A DNA stretch of 64,000 nucleotides from Ypsolopha sequella (lineage: Eukaryota > Arthropoda > Insecta > Lepidoptera > Ypsolophidae), in assembly GCA_934047225.1 (NCBI GenBank), contig OW204009.1:16442898-16506897 (forward strand), in the 5' to 3' direction. The translations under genes and the position numbers were made by a program. Below are positions 20,801 to 32,735 of this stretch, one piece after another. Below the pieces are notes generated by a model. It made no database searches and was not told the origin of the DNA. It saw only the letters and a program-made list of their open reading frames with translations. The stretch's first letter is position 1; the number at the start of each line of letters is the position of its first letter.

Positions 20801-20892
20801 AAGAAATCAAAACAGTTACATATGTTGTTGAATTACAAATGTACCCTGGACTAGACTATTGTGATTCTCACTGTCTAATGTCCATGTTTATA

Positions 20893-21165
20893 TAAACCAT
20901 CCATCCATCAGCCTAGTTCGTCCACTGCTGGACATAAGCCTTTCCAGGACTTTGCCACTCTCGGCGGTCATCCTGGAAGAATTGCCCATACTCACACACG
21001 CTGGGCAGGCGGGTTGGTGAGCGCGGTGCTGAAACCCTCGCACCAGTGACGCAGCTGCCCATCACCAGTCTGTTCCATATAAGGCCCGGCTATTAGGGAT
21101 GGATGGATAGGAGCTGTCTTCTTACTCTCCCCCGAATTATTTCGAGGGGGTCTCCAAGTAATGTT
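20893..21165 (+). repeat. RTE-associated repeat, copy 3
   Basis: CCACTGCTGGACATAAGCC, GGCGGGTTGGTGAGCGCGGT and ACTCTCCCCCGAATTATTTC, in the family order. Confidence 0.65.
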
Positions 21166-21219
21166 TACACAATATTAGATCATAAACCTTATTGATAAGC
21201 TAAATTTTTCTATTAATAA

Positions 21220-21285
21220 ATACCTATCTATTAATGAATATCTATTAATGAATATCTATCAATGAATATCTATTAATGAATAGGC
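21220..21285. repeat. 16-bp tandem TATTAATGAATATC, about 4 copies
   Basis: AATATCTATTAATG and AATATCTATCAATG units repeat head to tail. Confidence 0.75.
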
Positions 21286-21289
21286 TAAT

Positions 21290-21440
21290 GGATGGAGATA
21301 CAGCCAAATTCATAACGGAACACGCAGAACGACCACAAATGTGCCCGTACGGGATAGGAACCCGCGACTTCCGTATTAGTTGTCGAGTACTCGAACCAAG
21401 CATGATCAGTAACCCGCGTGGTTCAAGTCCAGCAGCTCGT
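21290..21440 (-). repeat. tRNA-derived SINE-like fragment
   Basis: On minus, GAGTACTCGACAACTAATAC and GTCGCGGGTTCCTATCCC resemble a tRNA body with a degenerate B box. The same blocks occur at 47.62-47.70 kb. Confidence 0.4.
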
Positions 21441-21599
21441 CACCAACAAGGCCGCAGGCAAAGGGCGTCGTGTGCACTTTCACTGTCGACCGGTCGGTGC
21501 CGAGAAATTTGTAGGTTAACCATGAAGGACAATTGTATGGGTACTTTTTTATTACGTGGTAGGGTTAACAACGAAACAATGCCGCTAAGTGCCTTGTCA

Positions 21600-21845
21600 T
21601 GTTCCAGCATGACTTTGTGGTGGAAAAGCTATGACAAGTTCAACTTAGACAATAAAAAAATATGAAAATTTTAAATACATACCACTTTGGAAAAAACGTT
21701 TGAAAAAACATTTTCCTCTATGATAGACATGTGTCTAACCTGGGGTAAAACAATTTTTTTTTTTCAAATTGATATAAAAAAAAAATATTTTTTATTGTCT
21801 GACTTTTCGTTGCTTTTCCAGCACAAAATTCTGTGCATGCCACAG
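21600..21845. mobile_element. hAT-type fold-back MITE, degenerate copy
   Basis: Keeps TGGAAAAGC, the AGACATGTGTCTA centre, GCTTTTCCAGCA and TTCTGTGCATGCCAC. The arms are diverged and the left end is eroded. Confidence 0.55.
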
Positions 21846-22084
21846 AGTATCAGTCTGTTAATTGCGACCTCCATTGCTAATTGCCTCCGTAGATTTTGCG
21901 TGAGTCTGGACCTCACCTGCTTTTAGCCTCGTACTTACTAGATGAGCGCGCTTCATCCTAGGTTGTGATAGTGGCCAAGTGTAACGCTATTTTGCATTAA
22001 AGAAACCACATCGAAGAAGCCTCGTGGATTATTGAGGTATTTTCATAATATTATTCTTCGACATTAAGAATTTTAAAATGGGAC

Positions 22085-22422
22085 TGTTATGAATTGTGAC
22101 CTTATAACCCTAAAACCGAATAACGGGTCGCAATGAAACTTTTGTAGAAGCATAGGTAATTATACGAAATCACATAAAACGATCACGACCACTGACAATG
22201 CTTGTTTGATAGATAAATTATTATGTTATTCCCTTGATATTGCAGATAAGGCGAAACTAGTTGGGGTTAGTTTTGCTATAAATTAAATTGTGAAACAATT
22301 CAAGTGTTTGTTTTCATCCATGATGATGTTTCACCAAGAGCCGACAATCGCAAGTATTAACTTTATTAAAATAAAAAGCTACTTTTATTCCAGTCACAAA
22401 CACAATGCATGGTCCCCCTACA
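22085..22422 (+). mobile_element. LTR-like block of a possible gypsy-type element
   Basis: Begins TGTTATGAATTG and ends CCCCCTACA, with TATAAATTAA at 22277 and AATAAA at 22370. The next bases, CTTGGTGACG, resemble the primer-binding-site neighbourhood of insect gypsy-like elements (TTGGTGAC). No second LTR or pol frame is in the window. Confidence 0.3.
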
Positions 22423-22544
22423 CTTGGTGACGTAATACACGAAACTGGAGATTCCTCACAAACCGACTCTCACCTCACCTCGTGCACGGAACCAGGGGGG
22501 GGCAAGGGTTCATGACACCCCCTCTTTGGATGAATGATTTTAAA

Positions 22545-22755
22545 ATAACTTGTATACAAGGTGTAACAGAAAGGTGTAACCATATCTGAAGAGCTTATTC
22601 AGTCAATGGTATAGAACAACTTTTACTATGGAGCCAACGCTGAAATCTCAAAAAAAAAAGTGTCCTTCCATACATTTTGGCCGAGCGGCATTGCATTTTT
22701 CTATGAAACAGTTGATTTTTTTTTTCGAGATTTGACTGAATAAGCTCTTAATACG
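22545..22755. repeat. Relative of the ACAAGGTGTAACC MITE
   Basis: TATACAAGGTGTAACAGAAA and GAAGAGCTTATTCAGTCAAT match 17105-17370; the right arm is shortened to TTGACTGAATAAGCTCTTA. Confidence 0.5.
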
Positions 22756-22880
22756 GGCTGGTGGATGGATGTATGTTGAGATATTACTCAAATTCCACGG
22801 TTTTTAGTTCGACTTAAACATAGATCTAGATAATGTTAATAGACTCAGTCTAAAATATTATAATAACATTCCATAGACAC

Positions 22881-23040
22881 CGCTTTTTTTTTTTTGAGTT
22901 GCTCTTTTTTGCTGTCGGCCTTTTGGCCTTTTCAGCTTTACCTTGAAGAGGGGGACAGAGAGTACCCAACCTCTGTAAAAGTTTATTTATTTATTTTTGT
23001 TTTTAAAGGTCCTTTAAAAGTCTATTTAAAAAGTGTTGAC
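22881..23040 (-). repeat. LINE tail fragment (uninterrupted reference copy)
   Basis: On minus, AAACTTTTACAGAGGTTGGG and CAAGGTAAAGCTGAAAAGGC run on without a break. The same sequence at 37.09/38.24 kb is split by an insertion. Confidence 0.6.
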
Positions 23041-23229
23041 AGCATTTGTATCAAAAAAGCGGACCCAACGAACGTCTTCTAGTATTTTATGGTTTAAAAA
23101 GAATAAACTATACCTGCCTCGTCACTTTAAAGTAACCTTATACTCTATGTATTTACTATTGAAAAGCTATGAATGGATGATAGACGATTGTTAGGTATCT
23201 AGAAGTCATATAGTATCCCACTAATATTA

Positions 23230-23335
23230 TAAATGCGAAAGGGTGTGTGTGAGAGTGTGAGAGGGTGTGTGAGAGGGTGTGTGAGAGGGTGTGTGTGTGT
23301 GTAATTTATTTATTTATTTATTTATTTATTTATAT
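23230..23335. repeat. (GTGTGAGAGG)n and (TTTA)n microsatellites
   Basis: GTGTGAGAGG-type repeats at about 23236-23300, then (TTTA)n at about 23302-23333. The latter is the likely tail of the adjacent LINE. Confidence 0.75.
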
Positions 23336-23760
23336 TTATATTTGGGAAACAAACAGTTTAACATTACATAAAAACAATACACAACAAAATTACACAAACC
23401 AGCAAAGTTTCCACACATAGATAATCAAATGTAAAACAAGCAGTACAGTTTTAAGAAACAAGACAGTTGAAATTAAATATAAAAACAAAATAAAATTAAA
23501 ATCAATAGATATTACAATTATTAGAAAAAATTTTAAAATTTCGACTGTAATAGTTTTTTAAGCGACAAAAGTGACACATTAAACAAATCAATGTCATTAA
23601 ATTGTTTGTTATATAAATTACAGGTCCTGTATAAAAAACAATTTACTAAATAATGTTTTGTGGTTGATGGCACAGAAAACAATCTTATGATAGAAATAAG
23701 TTTCAAAAGTAGTATATTTGTTGACAATATTTATTGACAATTGAGATCTTTTAAGAGACG
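23303..23760 (-). pseudogene. LINE 3' end with (AAAT)n tail
   Basis: The minus frame 23727-23533 ends VSLLSLKKLLQSKF after HYLVNCFLYRTCNLYNKQF. AT-rich 3' sequence follows and finishes in ATAAATAAATAAAT repeats, typical of Jockey/CR1-like tails. Confidence 0.45.
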
Positions 23761-24526
23761 TAGTATATTTTCCGTTTAATTTTAGCCCGATAAGACAAAA
23801 TTTACAACCTTTCTCTGTTAATTTATAATTTTTCTACTCATTATTAATCGCTCAAACTTCCAGAATTTCGTCGCAAAGATCAGACGTTTCGTCGGTATAA
23901 AGGGCATGACAGCGCCTTAAATTTACCCGGGCGTTTGGGGACGCAAATGCAATAAATGTTTGACATTCATTTAAAATTACAAATATACATATGGCCGTAA
24001 CCAGGGGAGGGCTTTGAGGGTTCAAACCCCCCCACCCCCGAAAAGTTTAAAATATTACAACCTTCCCCAGCTTTGACGTTTTCCGTGTCAAAGCAGCTTC
24101 TGCGTTTGCAAACCATTTTTCGTAAACATAATAAATATAAATTATTTCATGTGGTTTTATTTTTTGAACCCCCTCCGAAACTTAAACCTGGCTACGCCTG
24201 TGAATATTACATTTCAATGTGCAAACACGACTTTTTTACTACTTTACTAGATGTATGTTAAAACAACGATCCTACCACAGTGCCACCCAAATTTTTAACC
24301 TGTCTTACAGCTGCAGAGTAAGAAACATAACAAAAATTTAATATCGCAAAATCTATACTCCCAGCGAGCTTTGTAACATCGCGCTGTCGTAGCCGCGGGG
24401 CGGGCAGGCTTTCACTTGTTGTTTTGCTGTCGTTGAACTTCGGACCTCCCTAATACTGTATTCGTTGTCACTCCGCTCGTCACCGCACCTATTTTTTGAC
24501 TTTTGGTGAAAGATCAAACTAAAAAA
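23761..24526. other. No gene seen
   Basis: AT-rich sequence with a short CGCTCGTCACCGCACC repeat block near 24.47 kb. Confidence 0.4.
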
Positions 24527-25175
24527 AAAACGGCCAAGTGCAAGTCAGACTCGCGTACCTAGGATTCCGTATTGTGGATGATAAATTTAATTTTGTCATT
24601 TTTTTTCGTGAATTTCTCTACCGCTTTATTTTTCCTGTAATCTTTACGTAAACACATATTACCATGAATTTTTTCATATTTTCGGCCCACCAGTTTTGGA
24701 GATAAGGGGGGGGACATGCATTTTTGTATGGTTTTTTAAGGATGTCTCGAAATAGGTGTAATTAAATATAGCGAAACTGTATATTTTTACAATCAGCTTT
24801 TGAATACCTACATATTGATACCCATATTGTATTTTCATAAAATATTTTTTTATTTATTTTACTTTTTTTTATATTTCTCATTTGTGCTCTACTGATTTTA
24901 AACCGCTTTAGTTTTTCCGTAATTGGCAAACTATGATCTATAATGACCATTTTTTTCATATTTTTGGTCTATCAGTTTCGGAAATAAGGGGGAGGGGGGG
25001 GGCATACATATTTTTGTGGGTTTTTAAAGATTTACGGTAAAAGTATACATTTTCTACAATATCTACAATTTGATATCAATATTGTATTTTTAGGATAATA
25101 TTTTTTATTTTTCTCACTATTGTTTTGGAAATATTTTGAACAATTTCAAATTTTCATTCAATTTGATAAATTATA
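24527..25175 (-). repeat. Family A repeat, second variant, reversed
   Basis: Begins (plus strand) AAAACGGCCAAGTGCAAGTC and includes CAGACTCGCGTACC and TGTTTTGGAAATATTTTGAA. Collinear, reversed, with 44752-45570. Its GGGTTCCG end is missing. Confidence 0.65.
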
Positions 25176-25455
25176 CTTATAAACCGTTTTGATTAATATA
25201 TCACTAACATATTTTTATTGGGCATAGTTATTATAATTTGGGTATTGCAGATTTTTAGGTGACAGAAAATATTGTTCCCAAAGAAAACATCGTGGTGCAT
25301 GCACTGAAAATCGTGCTTTGTGCTGTTAGTCAGGCGAAGGCTTATCCCGATGGCATGTAAAAATTGTCGTTGAAAAGAGGGTATGCCATACGTTGCCTGT
25401 TCAGTGATCTACTTTCCGTTACACTTCTGGGCATTTGCGAAGTGACGATATGTTT

Positions 25456-25745
25456 TTAGGGTTCCGTACCCGAAGACCTATTTACCCTATTACTAAGCTT
25501 TCGCCATACGAGCGCCATATTTTCTTCTGTGACCGCGGTTGGCAGTCGACCTGTCTTCGCGTCATCTTTGAGACATCCCCGTCCTCTTTTAAATTCAGCA
25601 AACCAATTAAATACTGTTGTTCGTGAGCAACCAGACTCACAAAAAGTAGCAGCCAAAAGTTCAAAACATTCTTGAGGCTTAAAACTTTTTTATAGTCATA
25701 ATAAATCATAGCGCGACAATCACTTCGACTGAGCTCCATTGCTGC
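25456..25745 (-). pseudogene. mariner-family transposase, N-terminal fragment
   Basis: On minus, MELSRSDCRAMIYYDYKK starts at 25739. After a frameshift comes SRTTVFNWFAEFKRGRG, then DDAKTGRLPTAVTEENMA. This is the first helix-turn-helix plus linker of mariner transposases (FNW-FKRGR, DD-GRP). Everything after about 65 residues, including the DDD catalytic core, is missing. A family A 5' end (GGGTTCCGTACCC) abuts the break at about 25456-25500. Confidence 0.75.
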
Positions 25746-25904
25746 AAGCGAATTCCCGCCAGATTCTCGGAAAAATGATGCTCATCCAAATAAAAAAAAA
25801 AGAAATGATGTGCGTTCTATTTTCAGATATATCAACAAACAACGAGCCTATAAGATGATGTATAACTTGCCAGTGTCAATCAAAGGAGTAAAGAGTATCT
25901 AACT

Positions 25905-26215
25905 TCTTTTGGCATGCCCCTCGTATGTCTGTCCATCCGTCTGTCACAGGGGTTTACAGTTTCAGCTGTTATACGTAGCGAGTTGAAATTTTCACACAAT
26001 ACGTGTTACTGTGGCACGGAAAGTAATAAAAATTAAACCCAAGAGGCCCCCCTAAGGGCCCTCAAAAAAATAGTTTTTTTAACATTATCACCCCCCCTTT
26101 TCTCCGAAACAATAGGACCAAAACATATGAAAAAAAAACAGTAATAGGTGATTGATAACGTAAAGACAGGAAAAATGTAGCGCTTCAGATATTGTTAGGG
26201 TTCCGAACTCAGAGG
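25905..26215. repeat. Family A-related fragment
   Basis: Contains GTCCATCCGTCTGTCACAGG, GTTGAAATTTTCACA and TTAGGGTTCCGAACTC. The arrangement is rearranged relative to the full copies. Confidence 0.5.
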
Positions 26216-26225
26216 GTGCCGAATT

Positions 26226-26585
26226 GTGTACAGTCATCCATCATCCATCCATCAGCCTAGTTCGTCCACTGCTGGACATAAGCCTTTCCAGGACTTTGCC
26301 ACTCCCGGCGGTCATACTGGAAGAATTGCCCATACTCACACACGCTGGGCAGGCGGGTTGGTGAGCGCGGTGCCGGAACCAGTGACGCCGCTGCCCGTCA
26401 CCAGTCTGATCCATATATGGCCCGGCTATTAGGGATGGACATACCGCCGTCCATCGGTCCCAGGCATGGTGGGCCTATTGGTTTTTTGCCTGTGAGCTGT
26501 CCTCTTACTCTCCCCCGAATTACTTCGAGGGGGTCTCCTAGTAAGTGGTACCTCCACAGTCGAGCCCGGCATCAGCTCTACCAAC
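26226..26585 (+). repeat. RTE-associated repeat, copy 4
   Basis: CCACTGCTGGACATAAGCC, GGCGGGTTGGTGAGCGCGGT, GGTCCCAGGCATGGTGGG and CACAGTCGAGCCCGGCATCA. The frames on both strands are repeat shadows. Confidence 0.65.
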
Positions 26586-27129
26586 TGACTGTGATTGTGT
26601 GCAGTACTCCCAAAGTAATAATGCGCATACAAATCTTCGCCACTGTTCGGCAAAGTTCGTATTTCCTTACACTTTCTATACAGGCAATAAGGTCACGTGG
26701 TACATCATGTCGCTCGGGTATAGATTTAAATGTGCATTATTACTTTGGGAGCACTGTATGCCTGGCGTTATCATTTTACTGGCTTGATTTTGTCGCCTTA
26801 ATGTTGCTATAGCATCTATATTGTTGTTATTTACCATAAAATGTTTAGGATTCCGTACCCGTATTGTGTGGCAGTACAGAGTTCGACCCGAACTTGACCA
26901 ATTATTTATGTTCTTTACTATAAATATAACTGCATATAAATAACCATAAATTTGAGAATATGTAGAAAGTTATAATATTAGTATTTAATATGTATGTCCT
27001 TGTCTCTTGAAATACTAATTTATGATAAATTTAGAGATATATTCGTGAAATTGTAGAATGTTGTCACAAACCTAGCTTCGATCTGATGCCTAGGTCAGCT
27101 TTCCATTTGTTTTTAGAAAAACACCTGTT

Positions 27130-28034
27130 TTTAGGGTTCCGTACCCGATGATCGATGCCAAACAGGACTCTATTATTTCTTATAGGCCTTCAGTGTCTGT
27201 CTGTCCGTCTGTCATAGGGATCTACAGCTTCAGCCGACTAAAAAAAACCCGAGGAGGTCTCCATACAAAAAACCTTGCAAAGGTATCATTTTTTACACCA
27301 TTTTCTTCAGCTCTATAATATAGGTACAAACAAGTTTTAAATTTAGTCATATACATACTCTAGAGTACTCAGAGGGGTTCCGTACTCAGAGGCTACCATT
27401 TTAGCAGCTTGTTTATGTCGCCTTGGTGTTGATATGGACATATAGAATTTTTGTGATTTAAGACTGTACGCGAGCCTACAGCATGAAACCGCCAGAATTT
27501 CGAGGATTCGTTTGAAGAAATTCGGACTCATCTTGTATTTAAAAAAATATAATTTAATGATCTTTTATCTAGGGATTCTAGATTATACTTGTAAACAAGG
27601 TATTAACATTTATACTTTTGTCAAAAAAAACGTTTTCCACCCTCTTTTTTTTGGTTTTCAAACTTTCGTTTCAAGAACGCGTTTAAGAGATCAACTTGAT
27701 TACTTAAAAAAAAATAGGTAATAGAAATATGAAGGGATTTTTTCCCTACAAAATATTTCAGTATTAGCTAAAATCATACCAATTTTTTGTTTTGCTACGT
27801 AATCATTAGTATTACGCGTCCAAGAAAAAGAGACCAATGAGCCAACATATAATCGCCTATATCAAAAGCAAATAAGGTCTTTGCCATTGGACGTATCGTG
27901 CTGAACGGGTAATAAAAAAAGTTGCTAGTGGAGGCCATCCTTTGTAAGGGGTAATTTATAATACGTAAATACGCGTGTATTGTGTGGTGGTACTGAACCT
28001 TTTGTGCGCGATTCCAACTCGCACTTGGCCATAT
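27130..28034 (+). repeat. Family A copy interrupted by family B
   Basis: Starts AGGGTTCCGTACCCGATGAT and ends TTCCAACTCGCACTTGGCC. Family B occupies about 27455-27950. A smaller family A piece (GGATTCCGTACCCGT) lies at 26846-26905. Confidence 0.6.
27455..27950 (+). repeat. Family B repeat, copy 2
   Basis: Collinear with 42780-43295: CGAGGATTCGTTT, ATTCGGACTC, GTTTTCAAAC, GAGATCAACTTGAT, ACGCGTCCAAGAAAAAGAGA. Confidence 0.65.
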
Positions 28035-28850
28035 TATTTCAATCATAATTTCTAATTCTAATCATAATTTTTATTTGATTTATGCAATTAAGGTGGACCA
28101 TTCCGCTGAGTATAAATGCTTTAGGTGTTTGTGGCGTCCTGATGGCTTTGATCTCAATGAAACTTTGCACACATCTTTATGTTTCCTTTCCCCCCACACT
28201 GCACTCTGGCCCATCTCTCATCAAGAGGTGCGAGGTGGTGAGATATACAAAACGCGCCGAATTTGTGAATTGGTTTCAGGTAAAAACTCTTTTCCATTTA
28301 ACGGTAACTGTTTAGATATATATAGTTGCCTGTGTACACTAAAATATACGGCGATTAATGATTAAGATATTTCCTTTTGGTGCATTGCTTTTTAGGACTG
28401 AAAGAATGATTTAAGAAGGGTAGCCATTAATTTTATTAATGTAAGTTTTTTATGTGGGTGGTAGGGGGGGGAGAGATTCCTGACATTAACATTGTAGCTA
28501 AAAGGTCAAGTTGGGTATCATTTTCGAGTAAATCAAATACGTAGAATTCATTTCTGCTATTCAGTTTGCAATATTTTCCACAGAAAAGCTAAAAAAAAGA
28601 AAATATGTAATCGTCATTTTCCTTTTTTTTGTACAAAGTCGTCCATATCATTTTTAATTTAACAGATGATAAAATAAAAATTATTAATTTTAAAAGCCTA
28701 TTTAATCTCCCTTTTAAAAAGTACCCACATGATGTATTAGTCTGAGTAAAATAGATGAAAAAAAAAAAACTCCACAATATCGAGAACACTATAAATTACA
28801 AAGACCCGATTTTGACCACAAACTCTTATGACAGAAAAAGATGGTGCAGT
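28035..28850. other. No confident gene
   Basis: Overlapping short plus frames at 28.08-28.37 kb lack splice or domain support. The right part is probably the decayed 3' region of the next LINE. Confidence 0.35.
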
Positions 28851-30088
28851 TTAAGTTAGAGTAAGCATGTCTAAATAATGCCTGTTACTGGTATTTAGGA
28901 CCCAGGTAGTGATAAATCAAACTAAAATGCCTTATTTGAAAAATGCGAGAGTAACTTTAGTTTCAAAGGGGAGAAATTTCTGGAGACGCTTAAGGGAATG
29001 AAATGTGGCAAAGTCTTTCCTGCTGACCTCATTAATATGCGCAGCCCACGTCAGATTACAATCAATTTTTTACAGATTTAGTGTAGGCAATAGGCATATC
29101 GTTATAAACTACTTGTGGAATTACCGTTTGATTGAGAACGTTAGTCATATATCTGCTACCGAAAATAATGGCTTGAGATTTTTTGGGATTAACCAAAAGT
29201 CCGAAAGCCTCCGCCCACCTGTGAATGTTTGAAAGATCACTGTTCATTTCTGAGACAGCAATATCTGCCTCAATTACGACAAAGTGGCGGTAGAGTTGTA
29301 AATCGTCTGCGTAAAGATGGTAGTTTGAAGAAAGAAAATTGGAAACAGAATTTATAAAAATTGAAAAAAGGAGAGGAGAGAGGACACCACCTTGAGGTAC
29401 ACCAGCAGTTAATTGGCACCACTCCGAGGAAACTTCATCCGAGCGTATGCACTGCAGGCGACCCCTCAAATAAGTATCAAACCATTCTGTGACAAGAGGA
29501 GATACGTTAAGAGAGCTAAGAATGCTAAGGAGTACATCGAAGTCTACACAGTTAAATGCATTACTGAAATCCAATAGTGTGAGTATAGTCAGTTTCTTAT
29601 TGTCAATAGCTAATCTTATATCATTGGAGACTTTCAGGAGTGCCGTGACCTATTTTTAGATAAGAAATACGAAATTTGGTTGTGGACTAAAGACTCAAGA
29701 ACTTTAGAAAGGATAGGAAGAATGGAAATTGGACGATACTCAGAAAACGATGAAGGGTTTGTAGTCTTTGGAAGAGGGATGACATGTGCATTTTTCCAGG
29801 CTGTGGGGAATGAGCTGGTGACAAGGGAGCAGTTGATAACGTCAGCTAGGACAGGTAAAAGTTCATCTAATATAAGATGCAGCGTTTGAGCAAATTTCGT
29901 CATCACCCACAGCCTTTGAAGTAATAGAAAGAATTGCTCTCTTAACGTCACACGCAGAAACAGTCTTGAAGGTAAAATGATCGCAGTCAGGTTTGGGCTT
30001 ATTACGAAGGTTTAGGAGAGTTTTGTTTTTTAATTTGTCTTCTAAGGAGACAGGCAGTTTAGAAAAATGCTGATTAAGTGCATAGAAT
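28850..30088 (-). pseudogene. Broken LINE reverse transcriptase (Jockey/CR1-like)
   Basis: On minus, in order: VKRAILSITSKAVGDDEI; then AWKNAHVIPLPKTTNPSSFS and EYRPISILPILSKVLE (RT fingers); DFSNAFNCVDFD (motif A, catalytic Asp kept); LTAGVPQGGVLSPLLFSIFI (motif B); HLYADDLQLY (YADD box, about 29.30 kb); and NLTWAAHINEV (thumb). Frames change near 29.64 and 29.88 kb, and stops accumulate below 29.07 kb, so it is inactive. No endonuclease domain is present (5' truncation). The order is that of a non-LTR polymerase; the clade assignment is tentative. Confidence 0.8.
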
Positions 30089-30400
30089 GAAACGCTGAAA
30101 CGGTGTCACACCCTGTGAATGCATGGTAGCCTCTTAAAGCTTCTGTTTTATCTGCGATTAAATGGTTTGCTACTTCATGCACCGGTATGTAGCTATGGTA
30201 TTTGCCAGTGCCGAAAGATATCCACAGATCCTTGAGACCATGTTACTGAAGTGAAAAATAAAAGGATATCACTATAACCACAACATCTGAATCAACCGTG
30301 TGTATCGTAATTTTTGACGCGCCATTGAGGGCCATATCTTATGCATGTAAAAAAAATACGGCTATGTGCCTCTTCAACATAAGTTAAACAGATTAGTGAG
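30088..30400 (-). pseudogene. Relic of a repeat-encoded protein with the HAFTGCDT motif
   Basis: Minus reads TIHTVDSDVVVIVISFYFSL, a stop, then LKDLWISFGTGKYHSYIPVH and GYHAFTGCDTVSAF. The TD-VV, LWI-FG-GK and H-xTGCDT series is known from a widespread family of uncharacterised transposon-like proteins in metazoans. The frame stops where the LINE begins, so the LINE probably inserted here. Confidence 0.5.
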
Positions 30401-31640
30401 TCGTTTGGATCATCGGACCCGACAAATTTAACTTTAATTAAATTATCGTCAAAAAAGTAAGATTTTTTTATAATTTTATTTTAATTTCGAGATTTTTATA
30501 TGAAATACTATAAGTATTATTTCGTATATGGCCTGTGCGTCTCAAGTTTAGTTAAAAATGATACTAAACTTAACGTTGTAACTAGAAAAAAACATATATT
30601 GAATTATCACATTTTAATAACGAAAGACTACTCCCTCTCTTTCCTACATCAATTTTTTTTATGGCTACCCTTCTTAAAATGATCTAAGGGTTCTAAGTAT
30701 TCACTCTGCAAAAGGAAACCTTTTAATCATCAAACGCCGTATATTGGGGTTTTTTGTCGTCTACAGAGGCAACTAATATAGAAGTGTGTCAACTTACCCC
30801 GCGTTCCGAAATAGAATTATTTCGCTAAAATCGATTACGAATGAATGAGGTGAATGGCTAATAATCCATGAGTGAAGCAAATGCGTTCATTCATTCGTAT
30901 GACTTTCATGGCTCATGCGACGGAGGTGAGGCGATGTGAGCGTTGAATGGAATGGAATGTCAAAAATTGTTTTCGCTCCATTATTTCAGCAGTTCAGATC
31001 AGACAAACCATAGTATATGTTTTATTCGGCCATGAGAGAAACAAATAAAAAGTCGTGTGGAACTTTTCGTCGAAAAGGAAGAATTTATATGTATATATAT
31101 TTTTTCGTCGCTATCTGAGTCTACGTTAAAGAACAGTGCTACAAACTCTTCTTGTTCCATCACGAATCACGGCACTTTGACGAAATAAAATCAAATAATC
31201 GTATTGTATTCTGTAATAAGAGGTTATGGTTAAGATGTATCTTTTTTAATGCGGTCCGAATCATAAGCTATCTTTCACATCGTTTGCTAGCTCACAAATT
31301 ACGGACCAGTCATCGCTCACACTTTAATTCATTCATAGCTTTTATCTATGTAATTCTATTACGGACCGCAGGGTACGTCTTCTTTACATGAAAGACGTCT
31401 GTATTTCTCTCTTTTTTTATTTTCAGTATAGATAAAAAATATACAACTTAATAAACTTTGCATAAAAACGAGGCAATATTCACGATATCCTGACAGCTAT
31501 TATGATGGTGTTCCATTAAATTTTGCTTTAGAAAAACAAAGCGAAGCGAAGGAGTGAACGGGTCCAAATACACAAACATTGCTCGCTTAAGGCGATATGT
31601 AAAAAAATAGAGGTGCTTCTTTTTTGTGAATTTCATGAAA
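30400..31640. other. No gene seen
   Basis: Short frames only. A CGGTCCG/CGGACCG pair at about 31.25-31.37 kb may belong to an old inverted-repeat element. Confidence 0.35.
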
Positions 31641-32020
31641 TACACGGAAAATTTTAATAAATTTCTGGTATATGCATTTTGACTATATAATCTAGGGTTT
31701 TGAAATTGGAAAACATGTTTGGATAAATTTTCCTCCATAGAAATAATTGTTGAAATGAGGTCTTCAAAGTCTTCAAACACACTTTATCTCCTCGTTTGAC
31801 GAATAGGAACCATATACAGAACTCAAACATATTTTATTAGGTGTGTTTCAACAATATCTAGAGATTTGATATTTGAAATTTTGCTAGCTATTTTAGTTTT
31901 CTTATAAAAATTATAAAACTAACATTTTTCGCTTTCGCCCTGAATCCGCCCCTCTCGCACTGAGCGTGTCTTTGCTTGGAGTGACAGTGACAAAAATAAA
32001 ATTCGCATAGCCTCTTAATA
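31640..32020 (-). repeat. Family D repeat, copy 2
   Basis: Reverse of 13083-13460, with shared AGAGATTTGATATTTGAAAT, GAATCCGCCCCTCTCGCA and GAGTGACAGTGAC blocks. The 110-aa minus frame is repeat-derived. Confidence 0.6.
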
Positions 32021-32414
32021 GTATTGGATTTTCATGTAAGACGCCTCCGCCCTAAACCTAACAAGGCAACTTAGCCAGCGATTTCTATTTCTTTGTAAAT
32101 ATGTAAGTTACATAACTGTCCAATATGCCTCATTGTTTGTCATCCGAGAGTCAAGTATTACGTCAGTTTGTATGGTGAAATCACTCAAATTGTATGGTGC
32201 TTACGTCAAGGAATTTACAGATTCGTAAGAAATAAGATGAGTAGTTATCAAATATATTAGTTTTACTTTTATTTTGATGGCTTGGTAAATACGCAAGGGT
32301 TTGAAATTGGCGAAATTTAGGTGGATGAGAACATTACTATTTGGCATTAAGAACATTTCTGAATAGCAAAATCCATCGGTTTGGATACTTATATATTATT
32401 AGCATAGAAAAAAT

Positions 32415-32735
32415 ATTATAGCAGTGGTAGCTCAAGGTGAAGTTAGGCATATATTTAAAATTATAGCAGTGGTAGCTCAAGGGTGTAGTTAGGCATATAT
32501 TTAAAATTATAGCAGTGGTAGCTCAAGGGTGTAGTTAGGCATATATTTAAAATTATAGCAGTGGTAGCTCAAGGGTGTAGTTAGGCATATATTTAAAATT
32601 ATAGCAGTGGTAGCTCAAGGGTGTAGTTAGGCATATATTTAAAATTATAGCAGTGGTAGCTCAAGGGTGTAGTTAGGCATATATTTAAAATTATAGCAGT
32701 GGTAGCTCAAGGGCGGAGCTAGGCAAATATAGGTG
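32415..32735. repeat. 46-bp tandem array, about 7 copies
   Basis: GCAGTGGTAGCTCAAG recurs at 32421, 32466, 32512 and 32558 and on to about 32697, period 46 bp. The middle units are nearly identical; first and last units are diverged. Confidence 0.9.
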
